Assembly (NCBI GenBank): GCA_949316495.1
Contig: OX439001.1
Coordinates: forward strand, 31,386,964-31,450,963
Reading direction: 5' to 3'
Source: Amphiduros pacificus
Taxonomy: Eukaryota; Annelida; Polychaeta; Phyllodocida; Hesionidae
Length of the DNA stretch: 64,000 nucleotides
Shown: piece by piece, positions 54,676-64,000 of the stretch
Position numbering within the stretch: position 1 is the first letter of the stretch
Layout of the letters: the number at the start of each line of letters is the position of its first letter
The notes under the pieces: model-generated
The model's input: the letters and a program-made list of their open reading frames with translations, nothing else
Told to the model about the DNA's origin: nothing
Database searches by the model: none
Program-made: the position numbers and the translations under genes

Positions 54676-57477
54676 GATGCCGATTTTCGCCGTTAAATTC
54701 CTCCCTTTTTTCAATTGGAATATTAAGCTAGGGGGGTCTATGATTTTTCTGAACCAAAACCATTTTGGTGCGAGACCGGTTTTGATGTGCTAGAGACCCA
54801 TAAAATGGAGAAAACCGGGAATTTTGCCCATTATTTTGTGTTTGGGTACCCGGATGCCGATTTTCGCCGTTAAATTCCCCCCTTTTTTCAATTGGAATAT
54901 TAAGCTAGGGGGGTCTATGATTTTTTGGAACCAAAACCATTTTGGCGCGAGACAGGTTTTGATGTTCTAGAGACCCGTAAATCCGAGAAAACCGGGAATT
55001 TTGCCCATTATGTTGTGTTTGTGTACCCGGATGCCGATTTTCGCCGTTAAATTCCCCCCTTTTTTCAATTGGAATATTAAGCTAGGGGGGTCTATGATTT
55101 TTCTGAACCAAAACCATTTTGGTGCGAGACCGGTTTTGATGTGCTAGAGACCCGTAGAATGGAGAAAACGGTTAACTTAAAAAAAAAAAATTATTTTTAG
55201 GTACCCGGATGCCGATTTTTGCCGTTAAATTCCCCCCTCTTTTCAATTGGAATATTAAGCTAGGGGGGTCTATGATTTTTCTGAACAAAAACCATTTTGG
55301 TGCGAGACCGGTTTTGATATGCTAGAGACCCGTAAAACGGAGAAAACCTGTAATTTTACCCATTATTTTGTGTTTGGGTACCCGGATGCCGATTTTCGCC
55401 GTTAAATTCCCCCCTTTTTTCAATTGGAATATTAAGCTAGGGGGGTCTATGATTTTTCTGAACCAAAACCATTTTGGTGCGAGACCGGTTTTGATATGCT
55501 AGAGACCCGTAAATCAGAGAAAACTTGGAATTTTGCCCATTATTTTGTGTTTGGGTACCCGGATGCCGATTTTCGCCGTTAAATTCCCCCCTTTTTTCAA
55601 TTGGAATATTAAGCTAGGGGGTCTATGATTTTTCTGAACCAAAACCATTTTGGTGCGAGACCGGTTTTGATGTGCTAATGACCCGTAAAACGGAGAAAAC
55701 AGTTAACTTCAAAAAAAAATTTTATGTTTAGATACCTGGATGCCGATTTTCGCCGTTAAATTCCCCCCTTTTTTCAATTGGAATATTAAGCTAGGGGGGT
55801 CTATGATTTTTCTGAACCAAAACCATTTTGGTGCGAGACTGGTTTTGATATGCTAGAGACCCGTAAATCGGAGAAAACCTGGAATTTTACCCATTCTTTT
55901 GTGTTTGGGTACCCGGATGCCGATTTTCGCCGTTAAATTCCCCCCTTTTTTCAATTGGAATATTAAGCTAGGGGGGTCTATGATTTTTCTGAACCAAAAC
56001 TATTTTGGTGCGAGACCGGTTTTGATGTGCTAGAGACCCGTAAAACGGAGAAAACAGTTAACTTCAAAAAAAAAATTTATGTTTAGATACCCGGATGCCG
56101 ATTTTTGCCGTTAAATTCCCCCCTTTTATCAATTGGAATATTAAGCTAGGGGGGTCTATGATTTTTCTGAACCAAAACCATTTTGGTGCGAGACCGGTTT
56201 TGATATGCTAGAGACCCGTAAATCGGAGAAAACCTGGAATTTTGCCCATTATTTTGTGTTTGGGTACTCGGATGCCGATTTTCGCCATTGAATTCCCCCC
56301 TTTTTACAATTGGAATATTAAGCTAGGGGGGTCTATGATTTTTTTAACCAAAACCATTTTGGTGCGAGACCGGTTTTGATGTGCTAGAGACCCGTAAAAC
56401 GGAGAAAACGGTTAACTTCAAAATAAAAATTTATGTTTAGGTACCCGGATGCCGATTTTCGCCGTTAAATTTCCCCCTTTTTTCAATTGGAATATTAAGC
56501 TAGGGGGGTCTATGATTTTTCTGAACCAAAACCATTTTGGTGCGAGACCGGTTTTAATATGCAAGAGACCCGTAAATCGGAGAAAACTTGGAATTTTGCC
56601 CATTATTTTGTGTTTGGGTACCCGGATGCCGATTTTCGCCGTTAAATTCCCCCCTTTTTTCAATTGGAATATTAAGCTAGGGGGGTCTATGATTTTTCTG
56701 AACCAAAACCATTTTGGTGCGAGACCGGTTTTGATGTGCTAGAGACCCGTAAAACGGAGAAAACAGTTAACTTCGAAAAAAAAAAATTGATTAGATACCC
56801 GGATGCCGATTTTCGCCGTTAAATTTCCCCCTTTTTTCAATTGGAATATTAAGCTAGGGGGGTCTATGATTTTTCTGAACCAAAACCATTTTGGTGCGAG
56901 ACCGGTTTTGAAGTGCTAGAGACCCGTTAAACGGAGAAAGCGGTTAACTTCAAAAAAAAAATTTATGTTTAGGTACCCGGATGCCGATTTTCGCCGTTAA
57001 ATTCCCCCCTTTTTTCAATTGGAATATTAAGCTAGGGGGGTCTATGATTTTTCTGAACCAAAACCATTTTGGTGCGAGACCGGTTTTAATATGCAAGAGA
57101 CCCGTAAATTGGAGAAAACTATAAATTTTGCCCATTATTTTGTGTTTGGGTACCCGGATGCCGATTTTCGCCGTTAAATTCCCCCCTTTTTTCAATTGGA
57201 ATATTAAGCTAGGGGGGTCTATGATTTTTCTGAACCAAAACCATTTTGGTGCGAGACCGGTTTTGATGTGCTAGAGACCTGTAAAACGGAGAAAACGGTT
57301 AGCTTCAAAAAAAAAAATTTATGTTTAGGTACCCGGATGCCGATTTTTGCCGTTAAATTCCCCCCTTTTTTCAATTGGAATATTAAGCTAGGGGGGTCTA
57401 TGATTTTTCTGAACCAAAACCATTTTGGTGTGAGACCGGTTTTAATGTGCTAGAGACCCGATTTTCGCCGTTAAATT
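54676..57477 (+). repeat. 177-bp satellite, direct arm of the foldback (16 units)
   Basis: Units begin 'gatgccgattttcgccgtt' at 54676, 54853, 55030, 55208, 55385, 55562, 55739, 55916, 56094, 56271, 56448, 56625, 56802, 56980, 57157 and 57336 (spacing 177-179). The first ~120 bp ('gctaggggggtctatgattt', 'gaaccaaaaccattttggtg', 'gcgagaccggttttgat') is highly constant. The last third has two forms: A, 'gttaacttcaaaaaa...tttatgtttag', and B, 'gaattttgcccattattttg'. From 55562 rightward the forms mostly alternate. ORFs here are short and follow the period. Confidence 0.97.
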
Positions 57478-58397
57478 CTAGCACATCAAAACCGGTCTCG
57501 CACCAAATGGTTTTGGTTTCAAAAAATCATAGACCCCCCTAGCTTAATATTCCAATTGAAAAAAGGGGGGAATTTAACGGCGAAAATCAGCATCCGGGTA
57601 CCCAAACACAAAATAATGGGAAAAATTCCCGGTTTTCTCCGATTTACGGGTCTCTAGCATATCAAAACCGGTCTCGCACCAAAATGGTTTTGGTTAAAAA
57701 AAATCATAGACCCCCTAGCTTAATATTCCAATTGAAAAAAGGGGGGAATTTAACGGCGAAAATCGGCATCCGGGTACCCAAACACAAAAAAATGGGTAAA
57801 ATTCCAGGTTTTCTCCGATTTACGGGTCTCTAGCACATCAAAACCGGTCTCGCACCAAAATGGTTTTGGTTCAGAAAAATCATAGACCCCCCTAGCTTAA
57901 TATTCCAATTGAAAAAAGGGGTGAATTTAACGGCAAAAATCGGCATCCGGGTACCCAAACACAAAATAATGGGCAAAATTCCAAGTTTTCTCCAATTTAC
58001 GGGTCTCTAGCATATCAAAACCGGTCCGGCGAAAATCGGCATCTGGGTACCCAAACACAAAATAATGGGTAAAATTCAAGGTTTTCTCCGATTTACGGGT
58101 CTCTAGCACATAAAAACCGGTCTCGCACCAAAATGGTTTTGGTTCAGAAAAATCATAGACCCCCCTAGCTTAATTTTCCAATTGAAAAAAGGGGGGAAAT
58201 TAACGGCGAAAATCGGCATCCGGGTACCCAAACACAAAAAAATGGGTAAAATTCCAGGTTTTCTCCTATTTACGGGTCTCTAGCATATCAAAACCGGTCT
58301 CGCACCAAAATGGTTTTGGTTAAAAAAAATCATAGACCCCCCTAGCTTAATATTCCAATTGAAAAAAGGGGGGAATTTAACGGCGAAAATCGGCATC
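57478..58397 (-). repeat. 177-bp satellite, inverted arm of the foldback (6 units)
   Basis: The same unit in reverse, with unit ends ('gaaaatcggcatc') near 57594, 57770, 57946, 58043, 58220 and 58396. The spacing is 176-177 except one of 97 bp, where about 80 bp is deleted. All but the innermost are form-B-like. The arm is much shorter than the direct arm, so the two arms have changed copy number independently. Confidence 0.95.
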
Positions 58398-58651
58398 TCG
58401 TCACTTTAGTCTTCTCTTTGTTTTCGACCTTATATTATATATGTTTGTCAGGGTAAAAGGGCCCTGACCTTTTTAAAGGCGTCTGACCTTTAAAGGGGTC
58501 CCCCCAGAAAGATCTTGACCTTCCTGTTATAGTCTGATGGGTATACGGGCCAAAAATTGACAAACCGAATATGGGACGAATGTGGGACGAATGTGGGACG
58601 AATATGGGACGAAAGTGAATGTGGGACGAGCTTCACGGACATCATCACAGG

Positions 58652-59169
58652 GCATGTACACACGTGGTCAAATTATCTCACATTTGTTGGCAAGTGTAAC
58701 AATCACACCACATGATTTCACAATTCTTTATTTAACTTCTCTTACAGTTGCTTTCAGGGAAGAGTTCCACAATATTGCACATCCTCCAAATGGACGCCTT
58801 TCTCTGACTACACATTTATACATAATAGCCATACCATTCCCTAATTCTTCAAGTTATGACAACCGAATTGTGTGCAGTGTTCGTGTACAAACCATGAGCT
58901 GACTGCAAACCAAATGATAAAAATAGCTTTGATCTCGGCCATGTGCCTATATATAGCATAACTATTATATAAACTAAGGGCATGAAAGCTCTTGCATCAC
59001 ATTTCTGTCAACCTGCTCTTTCAAAAGAGATTAAAAATACTTATGTACATCCTACAATTTAGAGAATATTATCTATTCAATGCTAAGATAGCAAAGCATT
59101 TTTAAAAATTGAAAACTTTACCTTATGACCTTCAAAAATATTTCTTTGATGGAGTTGAAATTTGTGTTC
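58652..59169. other. Intergenic DNA, no gene seen
   Basis: No recognisable signal. The ORF at 58582-58902 starts inside the foldback end and is not a gene. Confidence 0.4.
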
Positions 59170-59685
59170 CAAGAGATATAAGAAAAAACCGGTGATTGGG
59201 TGGTGGAACACCTTCTAAATAATATTATTCTCTAGGAAATTGAGAAATTTTGCGCCCCCTGTTGTTAAATTGCTCATAATATTTACATAGAACTACAAGG
59301 CATTGTCACACCCCATTGAGCACATGATTGTAGTATTCTATGGGACACTATTCATTTCCATCATTCCCTCCATTGGGTCACAGGCTTTTCTGATTTTTGT
59401 ACAAGTGATCTCAGATTTGGGCAGAAATATTAATTAAGGTAAGGCTAGGTTACGTTTTGAAACACTGAATTTAAGGGTTGGATGGCATAGATCAGAAATA
59501 TCCACACCTCAAGGTCCTAAAAGTAAAATTGAAAACCATATACATAGACTAAAAATGATCTCATCCAAGGTTGTGATTTAAGCTTTCATCCCTTTAGTTG
59601 TATATGAGTGAAGGGAGAATAGACATTGCATTATTCACACAATTTCGACACTATCTTAGCTTTTCAGATTCCCTATGGTACAAAC
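59170..59685 (+). repeat. Dispersed ~500-bp repeat, copy 2
   Basis: Second copy of the repeat at 24500-24990, in the same orientation, with an extra ~25-bp segment ('catttccatcattccctcca') and other small indels. Similarity ends at 'gattccctatgg'. It lies about 460 bp upstream of the SLC6 acceptor at 60145. Confidence 0.85.
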
Positions 59686-60145
59686 AGTATATCACATTCT
59701 TTGGCTAAATTAGATATGAACTTAGATTTAGGGCCTTTCTCTTTAAAATGTTTGCAGTTGTAGCTGACCATAGTCAACTGTTTACAGTTACAATAATAAA
59801 ATTTTCATGATAGATATATCAGATAAATTGCTGACATAATTGCGATATTAACCATTCAATAGTAGTAAGTCAAGTACCAACCCAACGTCCGTTCAACTGG
59901 CAACATTATTCCAGTAACTCTAAATACCCTCACCGTGCAATAACACAGTTTATATCATACCCATAACTAGCTGTGACCTGTTTCTTGTTCAAATGATTCA
60001 ACATTATTTTTATCTTGTATTTTATCTTTATTTTTATTGTGTTGATATATCACTCCTGATTCTATTCATAAATAACACAATTTAACATTAACAACTGTAA
60101 TTTAACGTGTTTTCTTCTATTTTGTATTCATTTTCCATCTTTCAG
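59686..60145. other. Upstream region of the SLC6 gene
   Basis: AT-rich, no repeat recognised. It ends in a strong pyrimidine tract and AG at 60145 ('tttccatctttcag|aataac'). The first coding exon therefore probably has an upstream non-coding exon outside what I can identify, and this would be intron. Confidence 0.45.
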
Positions 60146-60184
60146 AATAACAAATCAAAATATTGAAAAGAAAATTGAGCAAAA

Positions 60185-63100
60185 ATGAATGTTAAAAAAG
60201 AGGAGGACGAGTACAAATCTCGAGGCAATTGGTCCAGCAACATTGACGCAATCATTTCATACATCGGCGTAAGTGTTGGCCTCGGAAACATCTGGAGATT
60301 CCCTCATCTTGCATACAAAAATGGCGGAGGTATGTAAATGAAAAATGAAAATCTTAAATTTACTACAATCCCAAACAAACAACAAACAAATACATAAGAT
60401 ACTGAATAGATTACATATGTTCTTTGAGTTTTGAAGATTTTATTCTATTAAGGTTTCTATGCTTTTTTATTATCCGTTTTCAGCTTCATTTCTGGTGCCC
60501 TATTTTATAATGATGGTGTTCATAGGAATACCTATGTTCTTCATGGAGCTAGCTTTGGGGCAGTTCTCTTCAAAGGGAGCATCAGGCGTTTGGGATCTCA
60601 GTCCATTCTTTAGAGGTTGTCATTATTCATTTTTAAGTTTAATATGATAATCATATAATAATCATCTTCATCAAGCAATTATACATTAATTATACTTGAT
60701 TAACAAACCATGCCACCCTTTCCATACAGAAACAAACCATGCCACCCTTTCCATACAGAAACAAACCATGCCACCCTTTCCATACAGAAACAAACCATGC
60801 CACCCTTTCCATACAGAAACAAACCATGCCACCCTTTCCATACAGAAACAAACCATGCCACCCTTTCCATACAGAAACAAACCATGCCACCCTTTCCATA
60901 CAGAAACAAACCATGCCACCCTTTCCGTACAGAAACAAACCATGCCACCCTTTCCATACAGAAACAAACCATGCCACCCTTTCCATACAGAAACAAACCA
61001 TGCCACCCTTTCCATACAGAAACAGGTTCCAGACCCATTTTTGTTTATCTTCATCTGCCGCTATAAATCTTCAGAAGAAATTGTGAATGTTGAGAATTTA
61101 ATGAATAATGTTTTGATACATATCTTGTTCATATCATTCATCTTTTCTCACAATGAATACAAAATTGTAAATTAAACTGACTTTTGAACTGAACTCTGTC
61201 CATAACCGTTACCTTCAGGTCAAGAACAGATTTCAGTAAATAGTGTGGTACCCTGAAATTCATGTATTTTATTGGTGCTTTATACAGAGATTAAACGGAT
61301 ATGCCTCACGTTTATTTGCTACAGGTATTGGTTACAGTGCTACTTCCATCTGCGCAATAGTGAGCGTGTATTACAATATGATCATAGCATTCGTTATTTA
61401 TTTCCTATTTGCGTCTGTGACCACCAAGTTACCATGGGCTACCTGCAACAACTCTTGGAATACAGACAAATGTCAGCAGACATCATTTATCCATGGAAAC
61501 ATTTCAGGTATCTATTGGTGGATTGTTAATCTTTGTTGATTAACAAAAAAAATTGTGTGGGAAAACCCCTTCATTATCAATATAAGTATCCTCAAAAATG
61601 TTACTATGTCTTTGTGAAAATGCAAAAAGAAGATTACACACTCTTCGAAAAGAGTTGGGCTTTCAATGTCGGAGTTGGGCTTTCAATTACCGAGATGAAA
61701 TGAATGTAGACACGTAATAGTGATGAAAATGTGGTTAATACAAATAAATATAATTCTAGATTATGTGTCTAGAGTAAACTTACATTTATCATCAATGTCC
61801 TATCTTCAAAAATGTTTGTTTTTATTTGTTATTTCCTGTTGTCATTTCCTACTGCCTTCATATCTTACCGTCACATCTTTAAATGCACAATTTACAGAGT
61901 AGTGATATTTTTTCCATCAAAAATCACCAAAAACAAAAATATTATGGGTAAAAACCAAATGTTCAAAAATTAGATTTCGTTGAAAACCATGTAATTGTTA
62001 TTCACTTTTTCTTCAGAAAGATCAAATATTTCAGTAATTAATGGAACAATTTACAATACGACTCACCTTGTCACAAATGGAAATATTTCTGAAAAGGCTA
62101 CTCTTCCGGCCGAAGAATATTGGCTGTAAGTCCAAAATTAGTTTCTATCATGAGCTGATTTTATTTAATGAAAAATCACTGCTTTTGTGTGCTTTGAAGT
62201 AAGGTTCATTTATATTAAGCATAGGGGAGTCCTTAGTCTTTTAAGGGTTTCAATTGTTCTAAATAATGTTGAAGGTCACTCTTATACAAGATGAGAGAAA
62301 TAGTTGTATTGAGAAGTTTTCAATAATTTTCAAATGGCAGGTCAGACCTTTTCTCAACTTTCGTCCATGATTGCCAATTCCGTGTCATGGAGTATCTCTT
62401 AAAGGGAAACACTTTTAATATCCATGTTTATATTAATTAGATCTTTTTGCAGGCGTCATGTATTGCAGTTGTCTGATGGTATAAATGATCTTGGTCAGTT
62501 ACGATGGCAATTGGTATTGCCCTTACTCTTTGCATGGCTATTGGTGTTCTTCTGTATAATAAAGGGCATAAAATCCTCAGGAAAAGTATGAAAATATAAC
62601 ATTCATTTTAAAATTTGAGATATTTGTTTAAATACTCTGCTTTAAATGAAATTATGAAATTACCTTCTGAGAAATGTTTTTATTAATTTTACTTTTTTTC
62701 AAAAATAAAACCAATGTTTTTGGCATATTCAAGAAATATAATTTGATTTTAATGTTTGAACTATTTCATACGAACTATATATATATATATATATATATAT
62801 TAATATTTTTGGGATGTATTTTTAGGTAATGTATTTTACAGCTGTATTCCCCTACGTCATGTTAACAGCGATGTTTATAAGAGGCCTTACATTACCAGGT
62901 TCTAAAGAGGGTATTCTGTTCTTCTTAGTGCCAGATTGGCCGAAGATCAAAGATGTGTTGGTAGGTTACGTTATTCCTTTTTATCACTTACTAACAATGA
63001 AAGCATGCACATTAACCAAGAAAGACTTGGTTAATGCATTTTCTTCACAACACGTTATTATTCATACTGGGATAAAAATGTTGTCACGCATAATTACTTA

Positions 63101-63383
63101 GCATTGACCTGTAAACCATGCATCAGTTTTATAATATAATATCTTTTAACAGAATGGCTTGCTCTATAAATATGAATTAAAATGCTTAAATATTTTGAAC
63201 CACTAAGACATTAACCTGAAGATAGATAAATAGGAGATATGATAAATGCTAAGAAGACTGATGTTAAGGTTTTGTTTAGGTGTGGGGAGATGCAGCCACC
63301 CAGCTATTTTACTCTCTGGGACCCGGATGGGGTATGCTTATCTCCTATGCCAGCTACAGCAAGTTCCACGTCAATTCACACAG
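60185..63383 (+). CDS. SLC6 Na+/Cl--dependent transporter, glycine-transporter-like (5' part)
   Basis: Seven coding exons with GT-AG introns: 60185-60329, 60484-60615, 61325-61507, 62017-62125, 62453-62585, 62826-62960 and 63280-63383 (open to the right). The spliced frame gives 313 codons with no stop, about half of a usual ~600-aa SLC6 protein. TM1 (residues ~21-43) has '[19 protein letters not shown]', with His for the common Tyr. TM2 is at ~49-75 ([14 protein letters not shown]), TM3 at ~93-125. EL2 has the disulphide pair '[10 protein letters not shown]' and six N-glycosylation sequons. TM4 and TM5 follow ([19 protein letters not shown]), and TM6 begins '[18 protein letters not shown]'. 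'VWGDAA', '[13 protein letters not shown]' and the TM6 Trp favour glycine transporters. It would import a small amino acid with Na+ and Cl- at the plasma membrane. The ATG is the first after the acceptor at 60145. Confidence 0.93.
60704..61024 (+). repeat. 29-bp minisatellite in SLC6 intron 2 (11 units)
   Basis: Eleven almost identical 29-bp units ('aaacaaaccatgccaccctt' plus 'tccatacag'). The only clear difference is one 'ccgtacag' near 60927. The 29-bp period keeps long ORFs open in all frames on both strands, none of them genes. Each unit ends in a pyrimidine-rich stretch followed by ACAG, like a 3' splice site. Confidence 0.97.
62776..62801. repeat. (AT)n microsatellite in SLC6 intron 5
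   Basis: A short AT run about 25 bp before the acceptor of exon 6. Confidence 0.9.
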
Positions 63384-64000
63384 GTTAATTTTAAACTTTT
63401 AACATTTTCTATCAATCTTGCAAGGACTGTTACAATATATTGAGTTTAAATCTTAGTCTGCACTTGCTATTCTATGAGAAATCAAGTTGTCCCAGTTTTG
63501 TGCAAAGTGTTTCAAAGCCTTTCATTGGCTTTATCTCTAGATGACAATTGCTTGAATAATAAATCTTTGGATGAAAATTTATATAGGAGTTTATCGACCA
63601 ATTTCCTATTTAACTAAGGAAACGAGATATCCATAAATAATTGTTCATTAATGCTTTTTGTTCTCTTACAATCATAAAATACATATCATCAATAACATGG
63701 AATTACCATACACAAATTATATCATGCATATTATCGATGTACAACTTATGCTGACCAATTAATTGACTGCATATTAATCATTTTACTGCTGATTGATTAT
63801 TTAACTGCTGAGTAATTAATTTGATAAAGGATGACTATACACTCCACCCCTCCTTAACCTCTTGTGGATAAATGGGATTATAAGATTCCTGTCCGCACTC
63901 ACCACTTTCTTCTGGACAACGACGCTCGCCTAATATACTGACCCCAAACCTGTGTCATAGCTGTCCCTTGATCATGATGGTACCTGGCCGGCACCGATTT
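63384..64000. other. SLC6 intron 7, incomplete
   Basis: Starts with donor 'gttaat' after exon 7. No match to the next expected SLC6 exon (TM6b-TM7, 'NSLTS.FAGF' pattern) was found before the window ends. Confidence 0.6.

Larger units (their letters stand above)
54431..58642. mobile_element. 4.2-kb foldback DNA transposon, 9-bp TSD
   Basis: The two ends are inverted copies. 54431-54675 and the reverse complement of 58398-58642 agree at all but about 7 of 245 positions, starting 'atgtccgtgaagctcgtcc'. Each end has four or five 12-bp 'ttcgtcccacat' sub-repeats, then 'ggcccgtatac', 'aggaaggtcaagatcttt' and 'aggtcagggccctttta'. The flanks carry 'catcacagg' on both sides (54422-54430, 58643-58651), a 9-bp target duplication. 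Inside, the arms are ~177-bp satellite units, 16 direct then 6 inverted, meeting near 57458-57480 with no spacer and no coding capacity. Long repeat-built arms plus 9-bp duplications are typical of Mutator-related and Foldback-type elements; the superfamily is inferred. It must rely on a transposase in trans. Confidence 0.92.

Noticed and set aside
56418-57453. 'FAVKFPPFFNWNIKLGGSMIF' repeated ORFs
   Set aside because: The foldback satellite period (177 = 59 codons) keeps frames open; similar ORFs occur on both strands and no unit array is open throughout.
58582-58902. 106-aa ORF
   Set aside because: Its start lies in the 'gggacgaat' sub-repeats of the foldback end and runs into unique DNA; no domain.
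60686-61175. '[10 protein letters not shown]...' and 'FLYGKGGMV...' repeat proteins
   Set aside because: A 29-bp intronic minisatellite open in all frames, within an intron defined by flanking SLC6 exons.

Overview
This window looks like animal nuclear DNA, AT-rich and gene-poor. It has GT-AG introns, many LINE and SINE copies, a 200-base assembly gap (44173-44372) and several unrelated minisatellites. A tRNA-headed SINE is present in about a dozen copies. Its body ends in a block resembling the conserved 3' domain of metazoan Nin-DC/MESC-type SINEs, followed by a (CAAA)n tail. That, the SLC6 gene and the CR1-like LINEs suggest a marine invertebrate, most likely a mollusc or other lophotrochozoan. 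This placement is inference; no taxon-specific gene was seen.

Layout. 1-9000: intergenic DNA with a 30-bp minisatellite (1411-2838), a 51-bp minisatellite (3910-4500), old SINE copies, a degraded I/Nimb-like LINE and decayed ~185-bp satellite monomers. 8998-14329: an A-rich minisatellite with a ~495-bp higher-order repeat runs directly into a nearly full-length CR1-group LINE (2A-like motif, PHD finger, endonuclease, reverse transcriptase). 14330-32525: more decayed satellite, MITEs, a cluster of nested inverted-repeat elements (21850-24200), a 5'-truncated LINE (27105-28376), SINEs and a broken cysteine-protease-like relic. 32526-36050: a 3.5-kb array of 26-bp units. 36050-46250: mostly unassigned, with two copies of an 8-bp-TSD MITE. 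46250-49930: a second CR1-like LINE with both ORFs broken. 50000-53600: SINE-rich, plus two possible signal-peptide exons. 54431-58642: a 4.2-kb foldback DNA transposon with near-identical ends, an apparent 9-bp target duplication and arms built from a ~177-bp satellite. 60185-63383: the only clear host gene, seven coding exons of an SLC6 transporter closest to glycine transporters, running off the right edge.

The one host gene encodes a plasma-membrane Na+/Cl- symporter; the rest is mobile or tandem DNA. The most interesting objects are the foldback element, the intronic array of splice-acceptor-like repeats in the SLC6 gene, and the 2A-like motif fused to a PHD finger in the LINE. I saw no LTR retroelement, Polinton or other virus-like element.
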